Positions 48,148-57,937 of a stretch of 64,000 nt of DNA are shown here, piece after piece. The DNA lies in NCBI GenBank assembly GCA_963721175.1, contig CAVRIG010000014.1:248001-312000 (forward strand). Direction: 5' to 3'. This DNA comes from Aliishimia sp963721175 (GTDB lineage Bacteria > Pseudomonadota > Alphaproteobacteria > Rhodobacterales > Rhodobacteraceae). Under the pieces are notes generated by a model. It was not told the origin of the DNA. It saw nothing but the letters and a program-made list of their open reading frames with translations, and did no database searches. Position numbers and translations under genes: made by a program. How positions within the stretch are numbered: the stretch's first letter is position 1; every line of letters starts with the position of its first letter.

Positions 48148-49578
48148 TCAAAGTACGGGGCTGAGGGTCGCGAGCGCATTGTTCCAAAGCCGCTGGTGCC
48201 ACGTCCATGCACCGACCTCGGCAAGCGTCACTGACCGGCTGTCGGCGATGTAGGCGTCCTGGCGCGCTCGAAGCTCATCGGTCATCGCGGGGTCGCAGAA
48301 CAGGATGTTGTTCTCGTAGTTCAGGTCGAAGCTGCGACGGTCCATATTCGCCGAACCGATCAGGGAAACGATCCCATCGACCGCCATCGACTTGGTGTGG
48401 AGGAGGCCGCGCTCGTACTCGAAAATCCGGACGCCTGCGGTCAGCAGATCCTGATAATAGGACCGGCTGGTCGCGCCCACGGCGAAATCGTCGTTCCGCG
48501 CCGGCAGGACCAGGGTCACGACGACCCCGCGATTGGCGGCGGAACAGAGCGCGGCTTGGAGCGAGCCGTCGGGCACGTAGTAGGGCGTGGTGATGACAAG
48601 CTCCCGCTCTGCGGCGTAGATCAGGCTCGCGAACATCTCCGGCATCGCCGATCGACGCTGAGTCGGCCCGCTGGCAACGACCTGCGCCGTGAATCCGGTC
48701 CCTGGTGCGTCCAGCGGCGTGCGCAGCACGTCGCGGATGTCCTCGTCGCAGTTCGCCATCCAGTCGGCGGCGAAAAGGTGCTGGTTCTGCCGCACGACCG
48801 GCCCCTCGAAGCGCATGACCGCATCGACCCAGGGAGCGTATTTCGCCTTGGGCAGGAACGCCGGGTCGGCGCAGTTCTGGCTGCCGCAATAGGTCATGCG
48901 GTTGTCGATGACGAGGATCTTGCGGTGGTTGCGGAGGTCGATCCGCCCGCTGAGCGCCCGCAGGAACGGATTGCCGACCGGCAGCGCGCGGGCAAGCCTG
49001 ACTCCGGCCGCGCGCATCTCCTCCCAATGCGGACTCCGGACCAGGTCGCGTGAGCCCAGATCGTCGACCATCGCGCGGCAGGCCACGCCGCGGCCCGCGG
49101 CACGCTTCAGCGCCTCCACCATCTTGCCGCCATTGGTGTCCGGCAGCCAGATGTAGAACAGCAGGTGGACATGGTCCGTGGCCGCGTCGATGTCAGCCAC
49201 CATCCGGTCGATCGCGGCGTCGGAATCCGCCATCAGTTCGGCGCGATTGCCGCCGACCGGGCTGTAGCCGCTGATCGATCGACCCACGTCGAACAATCTC
49301 GCAAAGTTGGCGGGAATGGATTCTGCCGGCACCGCGCCGGGCCAGCCCGGTGCCTCCTCCGGTCCCGGCATCTCGGACGAGACCTGTTCGACGCGAGCGA
49401 TCCGTCTGCGCCCGACACTCGTTTCGCCCAATAGAATGTAGGCCAGCACGCCGACAAAGGGCAGCGCCAGCAGGACCGCAATCCATGCCACACGGGCGGC
49501 AGGGTCCCGGTGGGGACGCAGGAGAACCCGCGCGCCACAGGCCAGAACCGCGAAATAGTGCAGGGCGATCCAGATCAC
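48148..49578 (-). CDS. cls: Cardiolipin synthase (phospholipase D superfamily)
   Basis: A 476-residue membrane enzyme that joins two phosphatidylglycerol molecules to cardiolipin. Two N-terminal helices (about 1-20 and 30-50) precede two HKD motifs: HRKILVID (His218, Lys220, Asp225) and HTKSMAVD (His394, Lys396, Asp401). The GTG start at 49578 has an excellent GGAGGAAG seven bases before it. The frame is intact. Confidence 0.92.
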   Translation of the reverse strand: MIWIALHYFAVLACGARVLLRPHRDPAARVAWIAVLLALPFVGVLAYILLGETSVGRRRIARVEQVSSEMPGPEEAPGWPGAVPAESIPANFARLFDVGRSISGYSPVGGNRAELMADSDAAIDRMVADIDAATDHVHLLFYIWLPDTNGGKMVEALKRAAGRGVACRAMVDDLGSRDLVRSPHWEEMRAAGVRLARALPVGNPFLRALSGRIDLRNHRKILVIDNRMTYCGSQNCADPAFLPKAKYAPWVDAVMRFEGPVVRQNQHLFAADWMANCDEDIRDVLRTPLDAPGTGFTAQVVASGPTQRRSAMPEMFASLIYAAERELVITTPYYVPDGSLQAALCSAANRGVVVTLVLPARNDDFAVGATSRSYYQDLLTAGVRIFEYERGLLHTKSMAVDGIVSLIGSANMDRRSFDLNYENNILFCDPAMTDELRARQDAYIADSRSVTLAEVGAWTWHQRLWNNALATLSPVL

Positions 49579-49619
49579 TTCTTCCTCCACACCGCTCCGA
49601 CCCACGAAGCACTTTCTGT

Positions 49620-50231
49620 TCAGCTCGTCATGAACGCCTTGTATCCGGTCAGCGCGAACTGAATGCCCATCGCCGCCACAATAAGGCCCATGTAGCGACT
49701 GACCATATCGCGGGCGAGGCTCGGTCCGGACGGCTTCCCGCCGCCGAGTAACGCGACGCCGAGCAGGAGCATCCACATCACTCCAAGGACAGAGGCGATC
49801 GCCACAAGCGCCGTGACGGGGATGCGACCGCGCTCATGCGCGGCGACGATCGTCATGATGCCGGCGATGGTGCCAGGGCTCGCAGCAAAGAGGATCAGCG
49901 GTCCGAGCCGGTTGTCCCCGCCCCCCTGCGCCGCGGTGTCCGGTGCGGACGAGGAATTCTTTCCGCTCAGCATGGACAGCCCGATGAAGATGAGCACGCC
50001 GCCTCCGGCCACCGAGAAGGCGTCCAGCGAAATCCCGAAGACCTTGAGAATTGGAGCACCCGCAAAGGCTGCCACGGTGAGAACCGCGGCCACTGTCAGA
50101 ACGGCAAATGTCGCACCACGTATCATCGCGGCGCGCCCCTCGCCGCGCACGGCGCCAGCGAACATCATCGCGCAGACGGTCGGATTGACCAGTGAGAACA
50201 ATGTCGCAATGGCTTGAAGCTGCTGATCCAT
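49620..50231 (-). CDS. MarC-family integral membrane protein
   Basis: A 203-residue protein with six hydrophobic helices. ATLFSLVNPTVCAMMFAGAV and FAASPGTIAGIMTIVAAH are the two half-repeats typical of MarC/NAAT proteins. The function of the family is not settled. GGAGAAGACG precedes the ATG at 50231. It lies upstream of cls on the same strand. Confidence 0.88.
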   Translation of the reverse strand: MDQQLQAIATLFSLVNPTVCAMMFAGAVRGEGRAAMIRGATFAVLTVAAVLTVAAFAGAPILKVFGISLDAFSVAGGGVLIFIGLSMLSGKNSSSAPDTAAQGGGDNRLGPLILFAASPGTIAGIMTIVAAHERGRIPVTALVAIASVLGVMWMLLLGVALLGGGKPSGPSLARDMVSRYMGLIVAAMGIQFALTGYKAFMTS

Positions 50232-50920
50232 CGTCTTCTCCAGGTTCCAGATCCCAACCCCGGCAGGTCCAGGCCTACCCTTCGCTGATCCGACAGCCAT
50301 CCGAACGACGGAAGCAGTTGGGCCAACGTTGCGGCTGCCGGCGATGATTTGCAAGGGCAATGTCCGTTGGTCGCGCACCTACGCCCAGCAGACCCACTCG
50401 ACAGACGACAGGTGCAGTTGCAGGCTGACCCAAACAGCGGAGCGGCGAGGTTGTCGTTCAGCCCCGGCTGAAAAACAACATCCTGCCGTCCGAGATGTCT
50501 TCGGGCATTTGTCAGTTGATGGTCGCAACTCCCCCAGCGGCGAGCCGAGATATCCGGGGCTCCGTCAAATTGTGGCCGGCGTACGGGCGAAAGACGATGA
50601 TCAATCTGTCCAACGGGAGGGGCGCACTGCCGGGACCGTTCGATGTTTGGCCGATCCCGTCGTTGGCTTTTGCCAGCCGATTACCGAATTATTCCACGCA
50701 TCTTGGGCTCCATCCTGCAGAGCGCCCGGAGCAGAATTCGGTGCCCGCGGCGCAGGTCGAAACGTGGAGATATCTTCTCTTGTGCGGGGCATTTGAAGAA
50801 CGGCCGGGGACGCTGAAATTTGACCCCAAAACCGAAGCAAAGCCGCGGACATGATCTGTACTGCAGCTTGGGGCGATGACTCACCTCAGCCTCGTATGAT
50901 CAACAGCAGGAACTGCTTTC
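50232..50920. other. Gene-free interval
   Basis: The 689 bases between marC and the secreted protein gene contain open frames up to 155 codons, but the translations are arginine/serine-rich and have no family-like features. No hairpin with a T-run, tRNA-like fold or clear palindrome was found. A short undetected RNA cannot be excluded. Confidence 0.5.
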
Positions 50921-51451
50921 ATGACCATCAAAAACACTGTCTTGACGACCTTTGTAGCCATTGCCGCGGGTGTCGTCCCTGCGTTCGCAAGCGATCCAAT
51001 CCCCAAAAGCAGTGACAACTTCGAAGTTTTCGGGACTGTGGACGACTGGACAGTCTATGCGGACACCGATTCCGGATCGTGTCTTGTCGAGCGCGCCGAT
51101 GCCGAAGGCAACGCCATCCAGATGGGATTGACCAAAGACCACACGCACGCGTATCTCGGCGTGTTCACGCTTGCCGACATCGACATCAAGAACAAGCAAA
51201 AGATTGAAATCGTGGTCGACGATGTAGTCTACGAGGGCGAGTCTCGCGGCATCAAGAGCAAGAAACTCGAGGGTGGATATTCCGGCGGCTACATCGTGTT
51301 CGACAGCCCCGTCGTGGCGACGGCCATAGCCGAAGGCCAGACTCTGATTGCCTTCCCGAAAAAGACCGGTGCGTTTACAGTCGATCTGACTGGAACCAAA
51401 AAGGCGATGGAAGAAGGCCGGAAGTGCAACCTGTCGCTGGTCAGCCAATAA
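50921..51451 (+). CDS. Secreted protein, unrecognised
   Basis: A 176-residue protein with a plain signal peptide, MTIKNTVLTTFVAIAAGVVP, cut after AFA. The mature part (FEVFGTVDDWTVYADTDSGS) is beta-rich and carries two cysteines, Cys near 51 and one near the C-terminus. The WTVYxDxxSGxC stretch faintly recalls IalB-type periplasmic proteins, but I would not assign it. AGGAA precedes the ATG. Confidence 0.7.
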   Translation: MTIKNTVLTTFVAIAAGVVPAFASDPIPKSSDNFEVFGTVDDWTVYADTDSGSCLVERADAEGNAIQMGLTKDHTHAYLGVFTLADIDIKNKQKIEIVVDDVVYEGESRGIKSKKLEGGYSGGYIVFDSPVVATAIAEGQTLIAFPKKTGAFTVDLTGTKKAMEEGRKCNLSLVSQ

Positions 51452-51528
51452 GACAGAAGGTTGCAAAGCACGGCCGTTTTCCGAGCCCAGAGGGTGAGTA
51501 GGATGTAACGGTCAACACGTGTCCGAAG

Positions 51529-51551
51529 GCCGGGCATGGCCCGGCTGCTTC
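51529..51551 (+). terminator. Possible transcription terminator
   Basis: A 7-bp GC stem, GCCGGGC-atg-GCCCGGC, lies 78 bases after the secreted protein stop and is followed by TGCTTCTTT. The T-run is interrupted, so termination strength is uncertain. Confidence 0.45.
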
Positions 51552-51677
51552 TTTGGACTTTTCGAGTTCGGGAAACTAGGTTACGTGATCGCCTAGATCG
51601 CCAGAAATGGCGCCAAAGAAGCAGATCTGGTCCGCCATGCCCGGCAATTCGTCAAATTGAGGCAAGGATTGGTGAAG

Positions 51678-52899
51678 ATGCCAAGAATTGCGCCAATTCT
51701 CGTTTTGCTGGTCGTCGGAATGATGGCGAATGCCCCGTCTCCGGTCTCTGCGCAGGATGACGAGACTGACACTTCACCTGACGCATCGCAAGATTGGGCC
51801 GCCCATTGGGTCGGAAGCTGGCAAGATCGGGTCGGTCGTAGAAAGCAGAAGATCGAACGGCTCTTGAGTTGGCAGCTGTCCGAAACGACGCTGGCCACCT
51901 TCTACGGCCAGCTGAACGTGCTCTATCTGGACTACAATGACGGACTGTATCCCTTCACGTCCGTCATCAACAACCCGAACTCTCCGGGGCGCGTGGGCGT
52001 GACCGTCGAGACGGATTTGAACAACGGCATCGGGTTGCACTACACTCTGGAAAGTGCGCTCAGACGCAGCAACTATGACTCCTTGCTCAACCTCGGTGAC
52101 GCAGAGGAGGACAGCAGTGAATGGAACAAAACACTGCTGCGGAAGGCTGAAGTTCGAGTGGCGATCCCGACTGTCGGATTCATTTCCATCGGCCAAGGCG
52201 ATATGGCCGGTCACGGCATCACCGGTTTCGATTTCTCCAACACCGAAGTTATCGCCAAGAACAATGTCGGAGATACCGCGTCAGGCACGGAGATGTATTT
52301 TACGAACGGTCTTCCCACGGAATCCGCCCTGCAGAGTTTCTATCCGATCTACACTGCGTCGCGCCGGTTCAGGGCTCGATACGACAGCCCAAGCCGCGCG
52401 GGTCTGTCCTGGTCTACATCCATCGGCAAAGAAGTTCTGGTTGAAGGCAACCCAAATACATATGCCGACGCGGCGCTGCGGTTCGAGACGCGGTTAAACC
52501 GGTTCCGGATCAAGGGTGGGGTCGCCTACGCCTACAACGACACTATCTCCAGACTTTTTCTCGGGCTCGATGGCCGGACTGGATGACTCCACCGGGTTGA
52601 ACTTTGCCATCGCGGCCGGTGGCAACACGGATGATGGACGCTACGGATACATCAAACTCGGGCTGACCCGACAGTTCTTCCGCATCGGTAGTTCTGCGAT
52701 TTCACTCGATTACTACGCGAGCAGCGACCCGCAACCGCTGGCAGTGGGAGCGAGTTCATGGGGCCTGGCCGTTACTCAGGATTTGAACGCGGCAAAAGCA
52801 CAACTCTTTGCCACATATCGCCGCCACGACATTGATGGCAGCGGCCTTGCGATCCAGGGTGCGGAGTTGGCGGCGGCCGGTTTCAGGGTGTCCTGGTAA
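51678..52899 (+). pseudogene. Outer-membrane porin-like protein, one frameshift
   Basis: The protein of about 407 residues has a signal peptide (MPRIAPILVLLVVGMMANAP, cut after VSAQ) and porin-like beta strands throughout: TLATFYGQLNVLYLDYNDG, SPGRVGVTVETDLNNGIG, RFRARYDSPSRAGLSWSTSI. It ends AAAGFRVSW, an aromatic C-terminal residue as the outer-membrane insertion signal requires. The frame breaks near 52560 in a run of five T; four T would read RLFSGSMAGLDDSTG. This is a short homopolymer error or a recent mutation. Confidence 0.8.
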
Positions 52900-52982
52900 C
52901 GGGTTTGAATTCGGGTTCGACGAAGGTACCGCACGATATCATCGCTGCAAACGCATCGAACGTGGTGGGATCTCGCGCCGAC

Positions 52983-54029
52983 TTAACCAAAACTTTCCTG
53001 CAGCGATCGTTGCGCTTCGCACCGTTCACGGTACTGCTTGCGCCAGGCCGATGGCGACATACTGCTCCAACGCGCGAATGCTTCCGAAAACACCCCAGGC
53101 GACGCGAACGAAATCATCGCGCCGATTTCTCCGACAGGGATGTCGGTGAATTCCAGCATTTCCCGCGCAACGGAAAAGCGGACCCGGTCCCGCGTCTCCT
53201 CGAACGTGTGACCTTCCGCGGCCAGGCGTCGTCGCAAAGTTCGAGGGTGCAGCCCCATGATGTTCGAAATTTCGGTCAAGGCAGGTTTGCCGTAGTGCAT
53301 GGCGTGCCGGAGCAGATGCTCGACCCGCTCGACGGTCCGCGGAGGCGCTTGCCCGATGGTCGCAACCAATCCGGCCAGAAGCTGCTCGCGCAGCACAGGG
53401 TCGGCTGTGCGGGGACGCAGTGTCATCGCTCGGCCGTCGAGCATGATGCCGTTGCGGGTCTCATTGAAGCGTACCGGCACCTTCAGCAGGCGCTTGTACG
53501 CCGAGAGGTCCCCGGCCGCGCGATGCGACACGTGAACCTCGATCGGTTGCACGGCTCCGTCAGTCAACTCGGCAACCATGCGGACAGCGATGCCAATGAT
53601 TGCATCGTAGAGCACATTCGTGCCAGGCGCGCAGGTCGCGTAGCTGCTGTAGCCGAATGCATACTCGTCGCCCATCTTGTCCAGGTAGACGATGGCGCCG
53701 CTGGAGTATTCGATTTGCCACTTCGCACAGTCCATCAATGCCTGCTTCAAAGTCGGCGCGGATTGCATCAACAGGCCGATCGGACCGTAATGAGCCGCCA
53801 ACTCGAAACGCAAGCCCATCAACAGTCCGATATGTGCACATCCCGACAACACCGCTGCTCTCTCAAGAAGCGGAAGCAACACTCCAAAGTTCGCACGCGT
53901 GTCTTGAGTTAGGCACCCCGGATCGATTCCGCTGCCGTCAAAGACCTTTGCCACATCCACCTTCAATTCGCGCAGGATCCCGGGCAGTTCAACTACCGGA
54001 CCGATCCTCTGGACAGCGTTCTTGAACAC
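52983..54029 (-). CDS. AraC-family regulator (arabinose-binding-domain type)
   Basis: A 348-residue regulator. Residues about 15-210 are the AraC ligand domain seen in OruR/ArgR-type proteins (GPIGLLMQSAPTLKQALMDC, WQIEYSSGAIVYLD). Residues about 245-345 are the double helix-turn-helix: MGLHPRTLRRRLAAEGHTFE and FASPGVFSEAFARWSSMSPS. The GTG start at 54029 has GAGGTGAAG before it. It is divergent from the DUF2092 gene, a likely target. Confidence 0.9.
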   Translation of the reverse strand: MFKNAVQRIGPVVELPGILRELKVDVAKVFDGSGIDPGCLTQDTRANFGVLLPLLERAAVLSGCAHIGLLMGLRFELAAHYGPIGLLMQSAPTLKQALMDCAKWQIEYSSGAIVYLDKMGDEYAFGYSSYATCAPGTNVLYDAIIGIAVRMVAELTDGAVQPIEVHVSHRAAGDLSAYKRLLKVPVRFNETRNGIMLDGRAMTLRPRTADPVLREQLLAGLVATIGQAPPRTVERVEHLLRHAMHYGKPALTEISNIMGLHPRTLRRRLAAEGHTFEETRDRVRFSVAREMLEFTDIPVGEIGAMISFASPGVFSEAFARWSSMSPSAWRKQYRERCEAQRSLQESFG

Positions 54030-54134
54030 GCTTCACCTCGAATTTTGTCCTCGGAACCGAAGATCCCCGGAAAACCCCAGATAGGCTAACATGTGACGGT
54101 GGACATGCCTATCCTCATTGGTTCGGGACAGAAA

Positions 54135-54914
54135 ATGAATTCTGGAAATAATGTGGCCCATGCAATTGCACTGGGCTCTTTCTTCGCGTCTTTCGGAAGC
54201 TCGTATGCAATGGCTGCTGAATCCGACGCAATTCAGCTGATTACCGCAATGTCCGAATTTCTTTCTCAGCAGGAAGAACTTTCCTTCAACTACGATTTCA
54301 TGCTTGAGGTTGTGACCACGGATGCACAAAAGCTGGCAATTGCCAGCTCCGGAAGTATCGCGATGGAACGGCCCGGGAACATTCACGCAACCCGGCACGG
54401 TGGCTTCGCCACGGTGGAGGTCACCTTCGATGGCAATACGTTTTCGCTGCTGAACGCTGACGCAAATGCTTTTGCGCAGATACCCTTCACGGGCACGGTA
54501 GACTCGTTGATCACCACGCTGCGCGATACCTATGGGAGCCACCTTCCCGGGGCCGACTTGCTGTCGAGTGACGTTGCGGCGCACCTTCTGGCCGACGTCA
54601 CCGATGTGAAGGATCTGGGAAGCGGCGTCATCCGAGGCGTGGAATGTGACCATCTGGCGTTCCGAGCGCCCGAAGTGGACTGGCAAATCTGGATCGCCCA
54701 GGGGGACGCGCCCTATCCCTGCCGCTACATCATCACGACGACCGATGGACCTCAGGCTCCGCAGTACACGCTTGATCTTTATGGATGGGGCGAGGGTCAG
54801 GCGTCGGCCGACTTCGCGCTCAGTCCTCCCGAAGGCGTGGAGGTGATGGACATCAAATCCGTGCCTCACTTCGATAGCCTGTCCGGAATCTATATGATTG
54901 ATCAGGAAAAATAG
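54135..54914 (+). CDS. DUF2092-family periplasmic protein
   Basis: A protein of about 259 residues with signal peptide MNSGNNVAHAIALGSFFASF and cleavage after MAA. LITAMSEFLSQQEELSFNYD, MERPGNIHATRHGG, VECDHLAFRAPEVDWQIWIA and DAPYPCRYIITT are typical of the DUF2092 family, a LolA/LppX-like fold of unknown role, perhaps lipid handling. ATG 54135 starts the signal peptide directly. It is followed by a one-base spacer and a small secreted peptide gene. Confidence 0.82.
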   Translation: MNSGNNVAHAIALGSFFASFGSSYAMAAESDAIQLITAMSEFLSQQEELSFNYDFMLEVVTTDAQKLAIASSGSIAMERPGNIHATRHGGFATVEVTFDGNTFSLLNADANAFAQIPFTGTVDSLITTLRDTYGSHLPGADLLSSDVAAHLLADVTDVKDLGSGVIRGVECDHLAFRAPEVDWQIWIAQGDAPYPCRYIITTTDGPQAPQYTLDLYGWGEGQASADFALSPPEGVEVMDIKSVPHFDSLSGIYMIDQEK

Positions 54915-54915
54915 C

Positions 54916-55122
54916 ATGAAGAAGCGGTTGATTTGGCTCGCAGTGGCGTTGATGGCAGCGGTTCCCGTGATCGAGGCCGTCGACAGTTTTGCAGCCACGG
55001 GAAAATTCGGAATCGCACGGCCGGCAGAAGCGAGGGTGGGGCGCCCGCTGACGCCGATCAGTGTTGCCGGCGCTGCACGTCGCACAGTGCGGCGCTGCGC
55101 TGTGGGCGTGTACAATTGCTGA
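54916..55122 (+). CDS. Small secreted protein linked to DUF2092
   Basis: A 68-residue protein. The first 25 residues (MKKRLIWLAVALMAAVPVIE) look like a signal peptide or membrane anchor. The rest is basic, with the motif RPLTPISVAGAARRTVRR, which I have seen in small alphaproteobacterial proteins found beside DUF2092 genes. Two cysteines lie near the C-terminus. It starts one base after the upstream stop, so it is cotranscribed. Its function is unknown. Confidence 0.65.
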   Translation: MKKRLIWLAVALMAAVPVIEAVDSFAATGKFGIARPAEARVGRPLTPISVAGAARRTVRRCAVGVYNC

Positions 55123-55522
55123 CCACTTCATGCTCGGCCTCCAAGCCCGCTCCAAAAAGCCGTGATCTCTTTGTTGTCAAAGAGATTTAGAACCCATCCG
55201 TTTTCAGCTTTACGACTGCGTGCTTTTTCGGCGCAAACCGCGGGTTCGGCTTTTTGGATGACAAGCCGCCGGCGCCAGGGGCGAAGCACGCAAAAGCGCA
55301 TGGGAATCGCCAGAAACCCGCAAATCCAAGTGACACTGCGATGGAAATGTGCAGACGTATTGTTGGATTCGATGGATTGCCGTCAGTCGAAACCGGAAAT
55401 CGTCGGACTGAAGCGCATGGCCGCCACTTCTTGGAGCACATCGTGAGACCCGATCGGTCCATCGGCCGGCCTCAGAACAACTTTGAATTCGACCAGATAA
55501 CAAATACACCAAGGATGACGTG
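55123..55522. other. Intergenic interval with one hairpin
   Basis: These 400 bases separate the small secreted gene from the outer-membrane protein gene. Open frames here (up to 94 codons) look non-coding. Apart from the hairpin at 55165-55186 I see nothing I can support. Confidence 0.5.
55165..55186 (+). terminator. Perfect 9-bp hairpin after the DUF2092 operon
   Basis: ATCTCTTTG-ttgt-CAAAGAGAT forms a perfect stem-loop, 43 bases after the small secreted gene stop, followed by only TTAG. It is a probable weak terminator or an RNA-stability hairpin. Confidence 0.5.
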
Positions 55523-56254
55523 ATGAAGAAGGAAATCATAGTAGCCGCAATGATCACGGTGCTTCCCTCGGTCGGATCTGCCGAACAGTGGGAGAAAGTG
55601 ATCACCCTTTATGGCTGGTTGCCGGGTCTCGACACATCCATCGCCACTGCTTTCGGAGACTTCGAATCCAGCCCTTCCGGAAGCGACGTGTTGTCGAACC
55701 TCGACATGGCTTTCATGGGGACATTCGAAACGAACAATGGAACTTGGGGCTTCGTCACTGACATAATTTACGTCGATCTTTCCGACACCAAGAACACACC
55801 GTTCGGCCGGCTCTTTGCGGATGGAACGGTCGATGTCACGACATGGGCTGTGAGTGGCTATGTCACCTACAGGTTCGCCGAAAGCGCGTCCGCAAAGTAC
55901 GAAGTCGCCGCGGGCTTTCGGTACTTCGATCTGGACACACAGGTGACGCTCAACGCGGGAACACTACCCGCACGAAGCCGATCGCTGAGCGATAGCTGGT
56001 TTGATCCGGTCATCGGTGTCCGGGGCAGTTGGAAGCTCTCCGACAAATGGTCGGCAAACGCATTTGCCGATTACGGAGGTTTCAGCAACTCGAGCGAAAC
56101 CTGGCAGGTTGTCGGGACGTTCAACTACAGCTTCAACGAAAACCTGTCTGCGCGCATTGGCTACCGATACATGGACATCAGCAAAACCATCGCCGGCTCA
56201 GATGTCGATATCGCGCTGTCCGGTCCAGTCATCGGTCTGGCGTATCGGTTCTGA
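55523..56254 (+). CDS. Outer-membrane beta-barrel protein
   Basis: A 243-residue protein with signal peptide MKKEIIVAAMITVLPSVGSA. WEKVITLYGWLPGLDTSIAT, WAVSGYVTYRFAESASAKYE, WSANAFADYGGFSNSSETW and RIGYRYMDISKTIAG alternate polar and non-polar residues as in an eight- to ten-stranded barrel. It ends VIGLAYRF, with the C-terminal Phe needed for BAM-dependent insertion. AAGGAT lies before the ATG. Its function is unknown. Confidence 0.82.
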   Translation: MKKEIIVAAMITVLPSVGSAEQWEKVITLYGWLPGLDTSIATAFGDFESSPSGSDVLSNLDMAFMGTFETNNGTWGFVTDIIYVDLSDTKNTPFGRLFADGTVDVTTWAVSGYVTYRFAESASAKYEVAAGFRYFDLDTQVTLNAGTLPARSRSLSDSWFDPVIGVRGSWKLSDKWSANAFADYGGFSNSSETWQVVGTFNYSFNENLSARIGYRYMDISKTIAGSDVDIALSGPVIGLAYRF

Positions 56255-56441
56255 CATCAAGCAACCGAACCGCACGTTGGCCGGAACGCCACTGGCATAC
56301 TCGTTTCCGGCCCTCGAAGGACGGCATCGATGTGGTCTGGCGCGCGAAACAAACGGCGTGGGAAGGCCGGAGCTGTGGCGCTCTGCGCCGACACGCGATG
56401 CTCCGGCGTGATTCAGTGATGGCGAGCTTATGGGTTCCGTC

Positions 56442-56560
56442 ATGAGACTTGCCCGCCAACCTCATACTTGCCTCGGACACTTGCTGCTGGTGCTTGCGGT
56501 CTGTTCGGCAAATCAGGCTGCTGCGCAAGACATTCCGAGCTATGCCGGGAAATGGGTGAC
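56442..56560 (+). pseudogene. 5' fragment of a secreted or membrane protein cut by an insertion sequence
   Basis: MRLARQPHTCLGHLLLVLAV then CSANQAAAQDIPSYAGKWV is a good signal peptide and mature start. From about residue 40 the text changes to non-family sequence leading to an IS256-type transposase. The missing part may be the mscS fragment at 60222, which has no start of its own; this link is inference. Confidence 0.5.
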
Positions 56561-56633
56561 GGGGTTTGAGAAGGCGGCGTATCGTGGCGGGTGCCGAAGC
56601 CTGCCAGAACTTCCAGAAGGAACGATACGCCTA

Positions 56634-57075
56634 TGACGAACGATACCGACATCATCGCCCTGCGTCAGCCTGAATCTGTTGATGATCCGCTGACCGAGAT
56701 TGCCCGGGACGGAGCGCGCCGGATGCCGGCCGCGCACTTCGGGCCGAAGCCGACGCCTTCGTCGCGCAGCATGCCGACGAGGTCCTGCCGGATGGCCGTC
56801 AGCGGGTTGTCCGGCACGGGTATGGACCGGAACGCAGCATCCGGACCGGGATCGGCGCGCTGGATGTGCGCCGTCCGAAAGTGCGTGACCGCGCCGCCGC
56901 CCCGAAGGCCGAGAAGATCCGCTTCACCTCGAACATCCCGCCCCGCTGGGCGCGACGCTCGAAGGGACTCGATGCCCTGCTGCCGGTGCCCTATCTGCGG
57001 GGGATTTCCACCGGGGATTTCCAAGAGGCCCTGTCCGCGCTCCTCGGGCCGGACGCGCCGAACCTGTTGTGGAAC
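56634..57075 (+). pseudogene. IS256-family transposase, 5' fragment
   Basis: The N-terminal third of an IS256/mutator transposase: MTNDTDIIALRQPESVDDPL, TEIARDGARRM, then after a frame change near 56731 LRAEADAFVAQHADEVLPDG, RQRVVRHGYGPERSIRTGIG and IPPRWARRSKGLDALLPVPY, ending LSALLGPDAPNL. The remaining 270 or so residues with the DDE residues are gone, replaced by the IS21 left end. The left terminus of the element is not clear but should lie near 56560. Confidence 0.8.
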
Positions 57076-57772
57076 GGCATGCAAAGTTGACCCCCATCTT
57101 GGGGTGATCGGCGTCCAAAAGTGACCCCCCTGATAATTCCAGTCAGAAGCTTCCTCAAAAGCATGAGGGAGCAGTCAGGGGATGTTGGTTGTGGAGACGA
57201 TCGCGAAGATCAGGCGTGCGCATTTCGTCGAAGGCAAGTCGATCAATCAGATCTGCCGCGAGTTGCGGTTGTCGCGGAACACGGTTCGCAAGGTCATCCG
57301 ATCGGGCGCGACCGAGTTCACCTATGACCGCACAACGCAGCCGCGTCCGAAGATCGATCCCTGGCGGTCCGAGCTGGACGAGCTGCTGGCCGAGAATGAG
57401 CGGCGGCCGAAGCGCGAACGGCTGACGCTGATCCGGATCTACGAAGATCTCCGGAACCGTGGCTATGACGGCAGCTATGATGCTGTTCGGCGCCGTGCGT
57501 TCAGTTGGGCGAAGGCGACGCAGGAAGCCTCGGCCAGCGCCTATGTTCCGCTGAGCTTCGATCCAGGCGAGGCCTACCAGTTTGACTGGAGCCACGAGAT
57601 CGTCGTGATCGACGGGGTTACGACGACCGTGAAGGTCGCTCATGTCCGGCTTTGCCACAGCCGGATGATGTTCCTTCGAGCTTATCCCCGCGAGACGCAG
57701 GAGATGGTGTTTGACGCCCACGACAAGGCGTTCGCCTTCTTCGGCGGTGCCTGTGCGCGCGGGATTTACGAC

Positions 57773-57816
57773 AGCGAGACCTTGTTCGCCATTGGTTCGA
57801 GAACAATGGTCGGGCG
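57773..57816 (+). repeat. Hairpin-bearing insert in istA (first)
   Basis: Where IstA normally reads GIYDNMKTAVD, 44 bases take the place of about six. They contain CCATTG (57789-57794), a 9-base loop and CAATGG (57804-57809). The core CATTGGTTCGAGAACAATG resembles the core of the second istA insert. Confidence 0.5.
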
Positions 57817-57909
57817 AAGACGGCGGTCGACACGATCTTTGTTGGCAAGGATCGGGCGAATAATCGCCGGTTCCAGCAGATGTGCGGCCATTATCTGGTC
57901 GACCCGGTC

Positions 57910-57937
57910 CATTAGCTTGAACAATGCGCCTCAGGCC
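57910..57937 (+). repeat. Hairpin-bearing insert in istA (second)
   Basis: About 28 bases lie between the codons for VDPV and CTPASGW. They begin CATTAGCTTGAACAATG, with CATT and AATG arms, and bring an in-frame TAG. The exact ends are uncertain by one to three bases. Confidence 0.5.

Noticed and set aside
50329..50796. Open frame of 155 codons in the marC upstream gap
   Set aside because: The composition is Arg/Ser-rich and there is no recognisable motif, signal peptide or ribosome site.
52550..52580. Phase-variable switch in the porin at a T-run
   Set aside because: The run is only five T, too short for typical slipped-strand phase variation; one-base sequencing error is simpler.
55254..55523. 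Open frame of 89 codons before the outer-membrane barrel
   Set aside because: It has no good start site and looks like random translation; the barrel gene has its own ribosome site.
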